64,000 nucleotides of DNA, taken from the NCBI RefSeq assembly GCF_902459465.1, contig NC_047062.1, forward strand, positions 20,233,703 through 20,297,702, in the 5' to 3' direction. The notes under the pieces were generated by a model. It was given only the letters and a program-made list of their open reading frames with translations. It did no database searches and was not told the DNA's origin. The stretch's first letter is position 1. Each line of letters opens with the position of its first letter. Below, piece by piece: positions 13,530 to 25,553 of this stretch. Position numbers and translations under genes: made by a program. The DNA is from Asterias rubens. Lineage: Eukaryota; Echinodermata; Asteroidea; Forcipulatida; Asteriidae.

Positions 13530-14325
13530 GAAGATGAAGATTACCCTGTAGAAATAGACATCGATGCACTTTTAGAAGAAGGAGAAGGTTTAAACCGGTA
13601 TAAATTTGTAGCAGATATTATTTCAGACGTAAGGAAACCTAAAGAGGTGAGTATTTGCAGTTGAAAGTAACGGTTTGAAAAGCCCCCCCCCCCCTCGCTC
13701 GACCCTCCTCCCACAAGCTTTAAAGCATTGAGGAAAACTTTGTAATTCGTATCTTCACATTTTAATTTGCTATAATGTAAATCTGGGGCTGTTTGCTTTA
13801 CCAATATTAACTTAGTCTTGGTGCAAGACATTGTTATTCACTATCACGCAACTATCGTGATACCCCACTCCACTTCTCCTCGTCACGCACATTAGTATCG
13901 AATGATAGCGGGCGATGTTGGAAAACTTCTAGATCGCCTACATGTGTGGTGTTGAGTGTATGGGGCATATGGTAATACCACAGAGGTTGACAAATTAGAC
14001 AAGAATGTCTTGCACCAAGACTAATACAAGCTGTGCTCCAAGTTAAAGTTTTGTGTGTACAGAATCTCAATAAAGACATACAGTAGTTGAAGACAAACAC
14101 TGTATTATAAACATTATGTACAATATGTATGCATTGTGAGGTACATTCAAGGGTGAGATTTTCTGTTCATCAAGGGATCAGTTGATAGAAACAGCACGCT
14201 CTTGTGATTGCTGTTTAGTTATTTCTTGAAAGTTTTCATTATTATAAATTTTTGTCTGTTTTTTTTTCTTCTTCTCTCCTCAGACATTCATAAAAGAGTT
14301 ATTACAAAAAATAGAAGTTTTGTAG
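13530..14325 (+). CDS. PPP1R14: PPP1R14-type protein phosphatase 1 inhibitor, C-terminal two exons
   Basis: Exons are 13530-13646 (39 codons, after TTCACAG, before GTGAGT) and 14284-14325 (13 codons plus TAG), both phase 0. The peptide EDEDYPVEIDIDALLEEGEG...VRKPKE joins TFIKELLQKIEVL and ends. It matches the end of the CPI-17/PHI-1/KEPI family: the acidic (E/D)IDID.LL helix, then KP.E and FIKELL..I. These proteins inhibit PP1 and myosin phosphatase when a threonine in the N-terminal half is phosphorylated. That site and the central helices must be on upstream exons, which I did not find between 1 and 13529, so the 5' end is missing from this call. The first exon listed here is internal, not a start. 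Confidence 0.83.
13812..14024. mobile_element. foldback element in the PPP1R14-type intron
   Basis: A perfect 21-bp inverted repeat (TTAGTCTTGGTGCAAGACAT... at 13812-13832 and its complement at 14004-14024) bounds a ~210 bp insert. It is non-coding and MITE-like. Confidence 0.65.
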
Positions 14326-14960
14326 TTATCGTGTTATTGTGCATCAGTCAGCCAAGTTCAACGCAGCAACATGAAACATGAAAGTAGGCTTGTGTCACAA
14401 CCTCAAGATGAGCTGTTCGTCATGTGTACATATACATCCATGGTGCATCTGAGAATCTTGCCAGCTGGAACGAGGATTTTGTTTTCTGGTTTTCTGTGCA
14501 CATCTCGCTTGTAATTTACACAGAATTGTAGTCATTATGCAGATGATGTCACTTGAAGGTTGCTCATTGGCCCACCTTGTGTGCTGTGCGTTTCTGTTGT
14601 TCAAAGATGGCGTCAGGAAGTTGTCAATGCATGATGTCTGCTACAGTGTCGCAGAAAACAGATATCCAATGCGCAACATTTGATGTAATTTGTACATATA
14701 AGAAGCTTGAAGAATTGGTGTGTGCATGAATTTTTTTATTATTTCCAAGCCCCTTTTGTAATGTATGTACATGTACATGTGTAGCTTGTATATTATCCAA
14801 ATGACATCGAGCACATCCAAAAGCTTATCAAATCAGACTTCCGATTGGCATCCTGAACAAAGGTAGTGACAAAATAGGGCTACATAGCTTATACAGATGG
14901 ATTCGAAGGTTTAAAAAACCATCCTAGTCAATATCCCGTGTTCGACCTGAAAATGAATAT

Positions 14961-15210
14961 GGGCCCCATTTCATGGCTCTGCTTACCGCCGAATTCTGCG
15001 CTTACGATCAAGATTCCCCGCTTGACATGCTAGCGCCGAATTTCTGCGCTTACCTTGTAAGCATAGAATGCCTAGTATCGTGGAGTCAAACGCGCAGAAG
15101 CCCAAATTTGCCGCTAACCCGTGAAATACGCTTGCCGTGAGCACAGGATTCCCTGCTTCGGTAAGCGCCGATTCTGTGCTTACGGTAAGCAGAGCCATGA
15201 AATTGGGCCC
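14961..15210. mobile_element. foldback element, GGGCCC...CATGGCTCTGCTTAC ends
   Basis: The ends GGGCCCCATTTCATGGCTCT and AGAGCCATGAAATTGGGCCC are inverted repeats. The interior alternates GCGCTTACC/GTAAGCGC motifs. Degraded relatives with GCTAAGCA and CTCCATGAA ends lie near 39053-39121 and 61790-61985. Confidence 0.7.
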
Positions 15211-15735
15211 AGATCTTTTTCTCTAAATAAATATGTCCAATCTATCAGTGGAGATTGATACTAGTATCTGCATTCCAAATGTGTTTATGCACCACATCGA
15301 CAAGAGAGTATCAATGTACAATTTTAGCAAGGGGATATCTGCTTTTAAAACTTGTGTCACAGTACTATATAAAAAAAAGGGGGGGTTTTTTGGATTTTTT
15401 CTCTCTCGCTCTGCGACAGAATAATAAATGACACTGTCATTTGATACGGTACACAAAGGGAAGTTTGTCACAAAAATTCCAAACAGGGAATCAGAGACTA
15501 TGTATTGTTTGATTCAATATTTTGTTTTAACGGTGAAGTTGAGTCTTTTAGTTTGGATGCGGCTCTTTCATTGAGTTTTTTTCTTTTTTCTTGTACGACT
15601 TGGGGGGTTTGTTGGCTTTTTGGTTGTGTATGTCAAGATCCTAAAGCTGTGAACTTGCAATGTATCGGTAAAGAGATAATGTTTCATTTTGTGCAATCCA
15701 AAACAAATTTTTTTTTATTGGAGTTTCAATGCAAA

Positions 15736-15866
15736 CCTGGGGTGAGTTTCACAAAGAGTTAAGACCAGTCTGATCTCAAGTTAGGACGAGCCTTAAATTT
15801 TCAATATCTCCCAGGACTAGTCCTAAGTTAGATTTTGTCCTTAGTCTTTGTGAAATCAACCCCAGG
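15736..15866. mobile_element. MITE family B copy
   Basis: It is bounded by CCTGGGGTGAGTTTCACAAAG and CTTTGTGAAATCAACCCCAGG, with internal AGTTAGGACGAG and GGACTAGTCCTAAGTTAG blocks. Confidence 0.75.
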
Positions 15867-16059
15867 CCTGATACTTCAAGAGGGCAACATAAGAATCGCC
15901 TCCTCTTGTGATTGCCTTGGTGCCGTTTGAAATGATATAGATTTCCATCAAATAGCTGCACTGTCCATGGGAAAAGTACCTTGCCCTTGACTCTGTCATT
16001 GCTCTGTGCTTTATTAACATCGGTTTCCCTTAGAATCAATACTCATGGAATAATAATGG

Positions 16060-16385
16060 TGTTTTTTTGCCAATTATAATAACGGCTCTTATGTAGTGCA
16101 ATTTGGAAGATATTATCATTGCGCTCTGAGTGTTATTAATACCCCTTAGGAAGTACAAGCACAGCCTGCGCTGCTTTGTATGTAGCGCACCAAGCTGATT
16201 CGATCACAAGGACCATCTCTGCCCCCACAGGTATCCATTAACCCCAGGGTGAAGAGAAGCAATCTTTAAGTGTCTTGCTCAAGGACACAAGTATCATCAC
16301 CGGGATTCGAACCCACACCCCGATGACTCAACTACCAGAAATTGAGTCTGATGCACTAAACTGCTTGGCCATGACATGTCGCATG
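16060..16385 (-). repeat. tRNA-derived SINE
   Basis: Read on the minus strand, the head CATGGCCAAGCAGTTTAGTGC is an A-box-like leader. GTGTGGGTTCGAATCCC is a B-box, with a Leu-tRNA-like longer variable segment between them. The SINE body CTTGAGCAAGACACTTAAAG and CCTGGGGTTAATGGATACC follows. A similar 3' tail (AAAGCGCCATGGAGCATTGC) occurs near 23880. Confidence 0.65.
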
Positions 16386-19300
16386 TTTGGGTTTTTTTTT
16401 TGTCACAGTCACAGACCTTTTTTTTATTAAAAGTCTCTGCATGCCTTTATGTGTACTTATACTAGATACAGTTTATGTGTGTGTGATAATAGTTTGTGAT
16501 TTTAAATTTTAGTGTTTTGCTGTACAGAGTAATAATGTTATGCTTTTGAGTTATCAGTTGATCTTCTTGATATGTTTTAAGCATGTTTTAAAAAATGGGG
16601 AATACTTTCAGAGAAAGTTTTCATTTACCATAAAAGAAAAGCTTCAGTTTCTCTCTATTTAAAAACTTATTTTATTGCTCTGATTTCTGCAAAGAGATCC
16701 CTTGTCTAACTTCCCTCCTTGTTTGGTCGTTTGTTTGTTGGGGTGTTAATTGGGGTGCTTGTTGAATTGGTTTTTTGTGTGTATTATTTTAACCTATCAT
16801 TAAAATCTTAATGGGGGTTAAATGATTATGAACCCATTGTCTGATGTGGACTTTCTCTACTTTATATTTAAGCAGAATTTCTACCTCCAGGTACTTTTAA
16901 AAGACTTGTACTGGCTGTAAAATGCCATTAGCTTCAGTTGTTCATATGGCAAGAACATTTGAATGTTGTGCCGATTTTGTTTTCTTCTCACAGATACCTC
17001 TCAGTGTAAAGTACTTGCCATTTTTAATTTTAATTTTAAAGAGATTTGTTTTCCACTGTGTGCGGGGGGGGGGGGGGGGGTAGCCTAAGCTTCTTCTTTT
17101 AGAGAAGACGGAGAGATATGTAGTAAGGACAGAATTTATTCCGAATTAGAGAACACTGAGCTCACTTTTCCGCATGAAATCCCCTTTTTATTGGGTTTGT
17201 TTTTCAAGTTTGGGTGTTCAAATACGCTACTTTTGTCTGTGTTCCACATAAGCCATGTGACTCCATAGGTTGTTTGTGAACAAATTTGACCGTGTATATG
17301 ATCATGACATTGTTAATCCTACCCCACATGTATGCGTATGACTAAAGACTGATGTGGTTTCAATATGAACTTCGGCCTCTCAGATTTTCCATGGGGTGAA
17401 ACATCAATTAAAGAGCGGTAGATGCAGCCACGAACCGTACTACACTGCATCATTGCACAGAACCCCATTGCACATACACCTGTACTGTACCTGTGTGCAT
17501 GGTTACTCTATTATGTACAGTGTTTACCTGGGTAGGTGTTGATAGGTTGCCTGTTCAGCAACTCAACAAGGATATGGCAGGGAACATTTAGGTCTGAATA
17601 TTAAGTCAAATAGTATATGTGCTTTCCGTTTTGTCGATTGCTTTTTTGTTAGTTTGCTTATTATTAGTTTTTTTTTAATTATTTTCCTTTATATTTATTT
17701 GCGAATTCATGTCACCACACGTAATTTACCTATAGTACATTTTGATGTAGGCCCTCAAGTAAGAATTGATCATGTTATGTGATGTAACATTATAGTAATT
17801 AGAAGGCCTCATGAAGTACTTGTAGTGTGTCTGTTTCAATTGTTCTTCTCTAAATGCTGTCACATTAATTTTTCTAAGATAATTGTGGAACAGTTCAATA
17901 CACACTAATTAGTTCACCTTGATTTAAGTCAATTATTTTGGTACTTTTTAATTGGATGTTTTTGTTTGTTTCATTATCTACTTTTGATAAAGGCATGGTG
18001 ATTATCTTTGTGAAAAAAAAATTATGCTTGTACAAACACAAATAATGACTTTGAGAAAATGGATTCAATTGATGCCATCTTAAAAAAAAAAAGGTTGGAA
18101 TATTTCAAAGCCACTTGGAATTAAGGTTACACTTGGAATTAGGCCTGGAATTACACAGTGGCCAAGGCCGCCATGTCCTTTGTTGCCCTTGGTTTCAGCT
18201 CTTGGTGTCCCTTCAACAGTTGCCCATAGACTTTAAGACTTTCCAATTGAAATGCCAATAGCCTTACTCTCTCAAGGGTAAAATTCATGGCCTGACTTGT
18301 AACTGTAAAAAGGCTCACTTCCCATAAATGTAAAAAACTAATTATTCTGATGAATATTCATCAAGATACCATGCAATCAAACAACATGATTTTAATCATG
18401 AAAACTAACTGAAGGACCAATTTGCTTTTCAATGAAGAAATTAAAACAAGGAAATAATATAGTACTATTTCGATGTTTGTTTTAAAAGTGCAGTTAAATT
18501 AATATTACAACTTCCAAAATGGAAGTGTGAAGATTTGTTGAATATTAAAAACAGATTTTAACCTCTCCCAAAAGAGCATAGTTTGTTTAGAAATTTATTA
18601 GCTTGTTTTCCTAACCATGGCCCTGATTCCCTTTCCCTTTATTCTGTCTTTCTATTGTTTGAAACTTAAAATTGAACTTAAGGATAGGAACTGAAATACC
18701 TGTGATATCACTATAGTTTACTGAATGTTTTTAAGATGTTGAAACTTTATTTTTCATTTATTGTTTTTAAAGGGGGTCATTATTACTTACATCGAAACGA
18801 ACTTGACCCAAATATCATCTGAAAGTTAATAATTTACTTTTTTGTTCAAATTTCATTCCATGTCTGCCATTGGGCATTTCTTCCTGGTGCTTATTTCAAA
18901 ATCTTTGACGTACTATAATGATAGCAATAATATTATGTTGTTTATTCTCACTGATGTGATTGTAGGCCTATGATTGTTTGTATCTTTCTTGAGCTATATT
19001 AATGTTTTGTTAACTTTATTCAGCATTTTTGCTTTTAGATAAATACACGTAAAGTTGATTATGTGCTTGTGAACAGTTTGGATTTCCTTTTAAAAATCTT
19101 TGTGGCTGTTTAGGGAAAATAAATGCTCTCTGTCTCCAAACATCGAAAATTAAGTAATAATAAAGCTTGTTGATTTTTACAAAGGGCAGGTTCCTGTAGT
19201 TTGTAAATAATAGAATCTAGTAATGTGTGACTTTTGAATACTTGTATAATTGCCCCACAAATTACCAGTTTTTAAATTGTAAGAATTTCTACTATAATAT

Positions 19301-20251
19301 GTGAGACAAATAATTATTTTCTGTTTTTTTTCTTCATATCGTTATTGTGTGGAATTAAAAAAATACTTGCGAAACGCCGATAAACTAACACCAGAGAAAG
19401 ACAATAGTTATTTTTACAGGCTTTTTAAAACACAGTACCATTCGATGATTTTGATCCTTTTTTAATCTGTGATCTGTAGTAATTGACAGTGGCAACGTGA
19501 CCCTACAAAACATACGGACCGTTGTCTGTCCTCAATTATTATCATTTTGAAACCAAAACAATCCATGCATACAATCTGCAGAAAAACTGTTTCTGTCACT
19601 GGCTTGTGAAATTCTACTTTTAACTTTTAATTTAGGAATGTTTGAATAGCTTTTTGAGGGCCTGGAATTAACTTCATTAAATCCTTATTTTTATCAATGG
19701 TAATGTCGGTGTAATATTAAGTAAGGCAAAAATAAGTACACAGTGATCAGCAATAAATTTTCAGAAAGAAAGGAATGTCTATGTGTTACTTTTTATTTTT
19801 TTGAGTTCAGTATCCCCCTCCCCGATCTTTATGTACCCTAGATGAAGGAAATAGCTATAACCCTAGTCATAATGATTACGTTAAGGTTGGAAGAGTTAGA
19901 CCAATATTAACCCCGCCCTATAGTTTAGAGGTTCCATCTGTAAACTATAATGGAGACCGCCAAACCCCTTTTGATGAACAAAAATGAAAGATTGATAAGG
20001 GAGCCGGCAAGTTTTGGTACAATAATGTCACAATATCCATTACTGCATTTCCTCTAATTGAGGCGGCAAGTGGCGGGTCACAGCCGACAGAAATGAAATG
20101 CAATGAGCAAGTAACGGGCAACTAAATTGAGGGCGCTGTGATAATCAGCCAGAAGCCCTAACTAGGGGATACGGTATTGCCGTAATATGCAAATACAATT
20201 TAGGCTACTATTTATTACTGATAGCCTAGGCTATCACCCACCACCAATTGT
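16386..20251. other. intergenic, no gene supported
   Basis: The DNA is AT-rich and largely without open frames. A poly-G run near 17065-17082 may be an assembly weak point. No exon, RNA gene or strong repeat is visible. Confidence 0.4.
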
Positions 20252-20372
20252 ATAAGCCATTTTGAGATATGGTGGACCACAACACTGTAAGGTTTGGGTA
20301 AATCTGTCAGTACATACGCCCAGACCACACAGTGTATTCCTACAGTGGCCACCATACCTCAAAAAGGCTAAT
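20252..20372. mobile_element. MITE family E (GCCATTTTTGAGGTATGGTGG type)
   Basis: The left TAAGCCATTTTGAGATATGG and right CCACCATACCTCAAAAAGGC ends are inverted repeats. Relatives are at 36757-36982 and 45239-45364. Confidence 0.65.
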
Positions 20373-20840
20373 ATTAGGCTCCTCATCGAATGTTTTTGAT
20401 GCCCCTGTTAAATCTAACAACAGGCTTAACCAAAAGAAACGGTTGTAGGCCTACGCTTTGTTCGTTGTGAAAGTTATATCCTCCAATCAAAATGACAAAG
20501 ATCTACTACGATGTTATATAAAACAAATAATGAGTGTTTTTCATCATTTTGTATAAAATCGCGACGCATGGGATGGAGGGAGGTCCAAAAGCGGCCAATG
20601 TGGCTCAATTTTTAACCCGAAGTTTTATGCAAGGACGCCCTCAATCAATCAATCGACGATGCGTTGGCGATTATGATGTCATCCAATTTTCGTCAAGCAT
20701 TCGACTCTTTTTTACCGTGACTCAGTGCATACCATTTCTTGAGAGACCAGACTGTTTTGGTGTGTCATCGGCGTTTACCCACAGTGCACCACACCGATAC
20801 CACATCGCATGCATAGGAAAGGCGTGTACATGGTTGTGTT

Positions 20841-20880
20841 ATTGGGTGGGCCGACAGCAGTGCACTTATTTGACGTCGAG
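20841..20880 (+). promoter_or_regulatory. possible promoter-proximal elements of the EHD gene
   Basis: An inverted CCAAT box (ATTGG at 20841) and a CRE-like TGACGTCG (20871) lie 60-100 bp before the EHD start codon. No TATA box is obvious. This is motif-level support only. Confidence 0.25.
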
Positions 20881-20939
20881 AGTAAATACAAATCGCCGTA
20901 AGTTTCCTCTTTTTTGGTGGTACAAACTCTCATTTCAAT

Positions 20940-23900
20940 ATGTTTTCTTGGCTCAATAAGGATGAGAATCGCCGAAAGCAGCCTCACACCTACAATTCTG
21001 TGGTCGAGGGACTGCAAGAACTGTACAAAACGACGATATTCCCGTTGGAAGAACATTACAGATTTCATGACTTCCACTCGCCGGCCATGGACGCGGCCGA
21101 CTTCCTGGCGAAGCCGATGGTCCTACTCGTCGGCCAGTACTCCACAGGAAAGACGACATTTATCAGGTATTTACTCGAAAAAGATTTCCCTGGAATTCGC
21201 GTGGGTCCCGAGCCCACCACAGATAGATTTATGGCGATAGAATACGGTGAAAATGACTCTGTCATCCCTGGTAATGCTCTTGTTGTCGACCCCAAACGAC
21301 AGTACCGAGCTCTGGGCAAATTCGGTAACGCTTTCCTGAATCGTTTCCAGTGCTCGCTAACACAGAGCCCGGTCCTTGAAAGTATCACAATTATTGACAC
21401 ACCAGGTATCCTATCTGGTGAAAAGCAGCGACTCGACCGCGGGTACAATTTTGTTGGTATATTGGAGTGGTTTGCCGAACGAGCAGATCGGATCATTCTG
21501 CTTTTCGATGCTCACAAGTTGGACATCTCTGATGAGTTCCGCAGATGTATCGAGGCCCTGAAGGGCAATGATGACAAGATCCGCATCGTCCTAAACAAAT
21601 CGGACATGGTTGACCATCAGCAGTTAATGAGGGTGTACGGAGCCCTTATGTGGTCTCTGGGGAAAGTCATCAACACGCCAGAGGTGTCCCGCGTTTACAT
21701 CGGGTCCTTCTGGGATAAGCCTCTACATTTTGACATGAATAGGAAACTCTTTGAAGCTGAAGAGTTGGATCTTTTCAAAGATATCCAGAGTTTGCCCGGA
21801 AATGCAGCTCTACGAAAGCTAAATGATCTCATCAAAAGGGCAAGACTAGCAAAGGTAACAGCTATAAAATTGATATTCATTTTTGATGACCATATTATTG
21901 TATTATTTTATTACCAGAGTTACTTTGAGAAGATGTCGACTTCATCTTCATTTATTTATATTTTAAATTGTTTTCTGTGTCGATGTTTGCATTTTTATAA
22001 CCCTGCACTACACTAATGGAGCTGCCCTTGGAAAAGTTTCTGTATGGCGCCACCACTTTTTCATTTGATATGAAATAATAAAGTGTCTATAATTTACCTC
22101 ATCAATGAGATATCAGGGCTTTATTTAAAAATGAGTGAAAGAGTGAAAAAGTGGTGGCGCCATATGGAAAGTAATCCCTGCCCTTTTAAACAAAACAACT
22201 AATACTATATTGACATTTCATCAAATTGTTAACCACAAGTACATTGCGATTTGCGAACTTTGTTTCAGATTTAATCTGTTTCGGATAATGTCAGGAGCTC
22301 AAACAGTGCCCTCACTGAGGTCAAAGGAAGACTTCCAACCAAAGAAATTCCTCCCATGTGTTGGTTGTGTCACATTATTATGCCGCATTATTATACTCTC
22401 ATTCAAGAGTAGCGAAACTTCTTTCGCGTTACGGTCGCACCAGGTTGACTGTGACAATGTGTGTTTTTATTGTTTGACCTTAGTGATGGCACATTTGTGA
22501 AGGGTCTGTACATTACGGTGTATAAAGGTGCAGAAGTTTTTCCAATTTCTTATTGTGGTTCATACATAAATAAATGTACATACATGCACTGTATCTTGTA
22601 TCCTGTATTATGTCATTCAGGTGTAAAAAGGCGACATTTGCGATATTATCCAATCTTACAATTTCACTGGGGTAACAGCTTGTCTGCTTTTTACACTCTC
22701 TTTGCATTTTGAAATGTTTGCATAAAATTGTATTGTATCCTGGTGTCATGTGTTTTCAGTAGGATAACAGGAAAATTTTCTACAATCAAAAACTAAATAT
22801 TTTTTTTTCAAATCATCTATCAAATTTGTTAACAATAACACTTTCACTTCATGGTGTGTTGAAATTTTTAAAGTTTTGGTTTTACGTTGCGAGAGACAGT
22901 CCGCCATTAACAGTGCTTATGCATGCACGACATTGGAGCAACGTCATATGTTTTCACACCTTTCATTGGTTGGTATTTTATTGAATATTCAGAAGCTAGT
23001 ATGGCGTGCAAAAGAAATCAAAAATATTATTCAATTACTACTTAACAAATTTAATTGTCCTAAGGCATTATGGCTACTATATTAGAACCCAGAGATATCA
23101 TTAGGCATGAAAGTAAAACACACCATCCCCCCTTGATGCACACACACTTCATAACAATCCGTTTTCCCCCATTTCAGACCAGTAATGTTTGGTTTCAGGA
23201 GATAAGAAACCAATCTATGATATTTTCTCTTTAATGTAGACTTAATATTTATTACGCTTATAGGAATTTATTACAGTATGCAGTAAATAAAAATACATTT
23301 TTTTTTGTCATTTTCACTTAAAATATTTTAATATTTTCCCCACATTTGCACACCATAAAATCCCAAATAGTAACCACCTCACGTGATCCATCAAGTGACT
23401 AAAGCAGAATGAAACTCAATCTAGCAGATTGTAATTTTGTTTTGAACTTTCGAGGTTGGATGATGTTTTTTGACTCATTTGAATATTGGCATAATAATGC
23501 ACTAGTGATTAGTACCAAAAATCAATCATTTTATAAATGTTTGAGCATAACCAACGACAGGAAACTTTATTCTCAGCATGATTAAGCCTGATGAAAATAC
23601 AGACCGTGAGTAAACTGCATAGCTTCTGTCACCGGTGCAGCTTGCACAATTTCGCGGTAAACGGGAATCAAAGTTGGGGACCGAAAACATATGAGGGTCG
23701 ATAACGTATGACGCTACGATATATTGTACATTTCCTTTGTATATTGTTTAATTCTATAGGCCTAATTGCTTGTCATTTTTTGCATGAAATTGTTTACTGA
23801 TTTCAAACTCATTTTTATACCTTGATGTTTTTTCTGTTTATCTATTTAGGGATTTTGTCTTTTAATGTTTCTCTGTATAAAGCGCCATGGAGCATTGCTT

Positions 23901-25553
23901 TCGATGGATTTGGGGCTATATAGATTTTATTATTATTATTAAGGTGCTTCATGTGTAACAAATGTCTGGCATGACTTTCAGCTCTTTGAGTAGGGACAAT
24001 TTAGAGGGCAACACAATGAACATTTTGCTCTGTTTTATCATAGAGGAAGGAAGAGAAGGAGCTCGAACGAAGGAACTTCAAAAGTCGAACCTGCGGTACC
24101 GCGGTCGTTTAACGACACCTCGTAATCACCCACATACCTCCACAGACAATGAGTGACCTGGCGTATGTGAGTTTGCGTGTGCGCGCACATGGTCTTCACT
24201 CAACTATGGTGTCGGATGTCGTATGGATATAATACAGAAAAAACAACTTTTTTGAGACTTGATAAAAATTGTGTACACTTGGGCTCACCAAATCGAAAGA
24301 CACAATTGAATACCACCCCAAATTTTGAACCACCGCTAGTGACCGGAAAGTCACAAAAAATGTAAAAATATGCCATGATGTTTCCGTGAAACACCACAAA
24401 CGGTAAATGAAAACGTGTATATTCACAATTCTTGTCTCCAATGATTCAACTTTACACGCAGGCAAGAGCGCAGACTGGCGGTACCACACGTTCTGTACAA
24501 AGAGATTTAATCCCGCTCGTTAATCGGCCGTCCAGCTGGAGGTCTCCTATCTTTTTCCACTGGCCAGACAGGGGCATTGTCAGAGTATTCTTTTGTTACT
24601 CTGCGGTTTTGCGGGTCGTTCGAGCTCCTTCTCTTCCTTCCTCCATGGTTTTATTAAGAAAGGTTCCTTTAAGGACAAACATGGAAATGAGATATGTATT
24701 GCAGACTTACCATTTTGATATACTTTCTGGAGTGTAGTATAAATGTGTTGTATAGTTGAGTTTTAATTCTCATGGCCATGAGTCCTAAATGTCTTAACAT
24801 TGTCCTTTTTTTATTTTTCTTCCTTTCACTTAGGTGCATGCCTATGTGATAAGTCTTCTACGCCGGGATATGCCGTCCATGTTTGGCAAGGAGTCCAAGA
24901 AGCAACAGCTGATCAACAACCTGGCTGATGTCTACAAAGAAGTGGAGCGCACTTACTCCATCTCCCCGGGTGACTTCCCCCCAATGAAGCGCATGCAGGA
25001 AGTCCTTCAGGACATGGACTTCACCAAGTTCCATCAACTCAAGCCCAAGATGATCGAGAAGCTGGACTTGATGCTGGCACGGGACATGACTCGCCTCATG
25101 CAGATGGTACCCACAGAAGAAGCCCAGCAGGCCAACGACAGCAGGCACATGCCGATCCGAGGAGGTGCCTTCGTCGGGAATGACAACCCATTTGGCGCTG
25201 GATCTGGTGAAGGCGCCGACTATGGCAAAGGAGAGATCAATGAGTGGGTCATCTCAGAGAAGAAGCATATTTATGATCAACTCTTTGAGAAACTTAGTCC
25301 TATTGATGGTAAGGTATCAGGTAAAAGTGCCAAAGACCAGATGGTTAAGTCCAAGCTCCCTAATACAGTCCTTGGTCGCATCTGGAAGCTGTCTGACGTG
25401 GACCGCGATGGGATGCTGGATTCTGATGAGTTTGCTGTGGCTCAGCACCTCATCAGCATCAAGCTGGAGGGACATGACATCCCTGAATCACTCCCAAGAC
25501 ATCTTGTCCCTCCTTCTAAACGTCCCTTTGCCACTGAAAGCTCCTTTAAATAA
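20940..25553 (+). CDS. EHD1: EH-domain-containing ATPase (EHD1-4/RME-1 family), complete
   Basis: The two coding exons are 20940-21854 (305 codons) and 24834-25553 (239 codons plus TAA). They join at RARLAK|VHAYV, phase 0, and give 544 residues against about 534-543 in the family. Dynamin-like ATPases of this family tubulate endosomal membranes and drive recycling. Visible motifs: P-loop GQYSTGKT 65-72, switch region EPTTDRF, DTPG 153-156, NKSD 219-222, the helical SPGDFP segment, and a C-terminal EH domain with W489 and an EF loop DVDRDGMLDSDE at 493-504. The start is fixed by an in-frame TAA at 20883 and by alignment of the P-loop to its usual residue number. The linker holds NPF at 423-425, the motif EH domains bind. 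Invertebrates usually have one EHD gene, so the paralogue number is nominal. Confidence 0.96.
22028..22185. mobile_element. MITE family D (ATGGCGCCACCACTTTTTCA ends)
   Basis: The left GTATGGCGCCACCACTTTTTCA and right TGAAAAAGTGGTGGCGCCATA are inverted repeats. It lies in the EHD intron. A second copy is at 56445-56581. Confidence 0.75.
24043..24643. mobile_element. foldback element in the EHD intron, 28-bp perfect arms
   Basis: The arm at 24043-24070, starting GAGGAAGGAAGAGAAGGAGC, is repeated exactly in reverse complement at 24616-24643 and flanks about 545 bp. The interior has no transposase-like frame. Element boundaries may extend slightly further, since the repeats weaken gradually. Confidence 0.6.

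Noticed and set aside
20534..20959. 141-codon frame upstream of and overlapping the EHD start
   Set aside because: It is in a different frame from EHD, has no similarity, and the region behaves as promoter and 5' UTR.
21065..21496. Minus-strand 143-codon frame opposite EHD exon 1
   Set aside because: It is the antisense shadow of a strongly coding exon.
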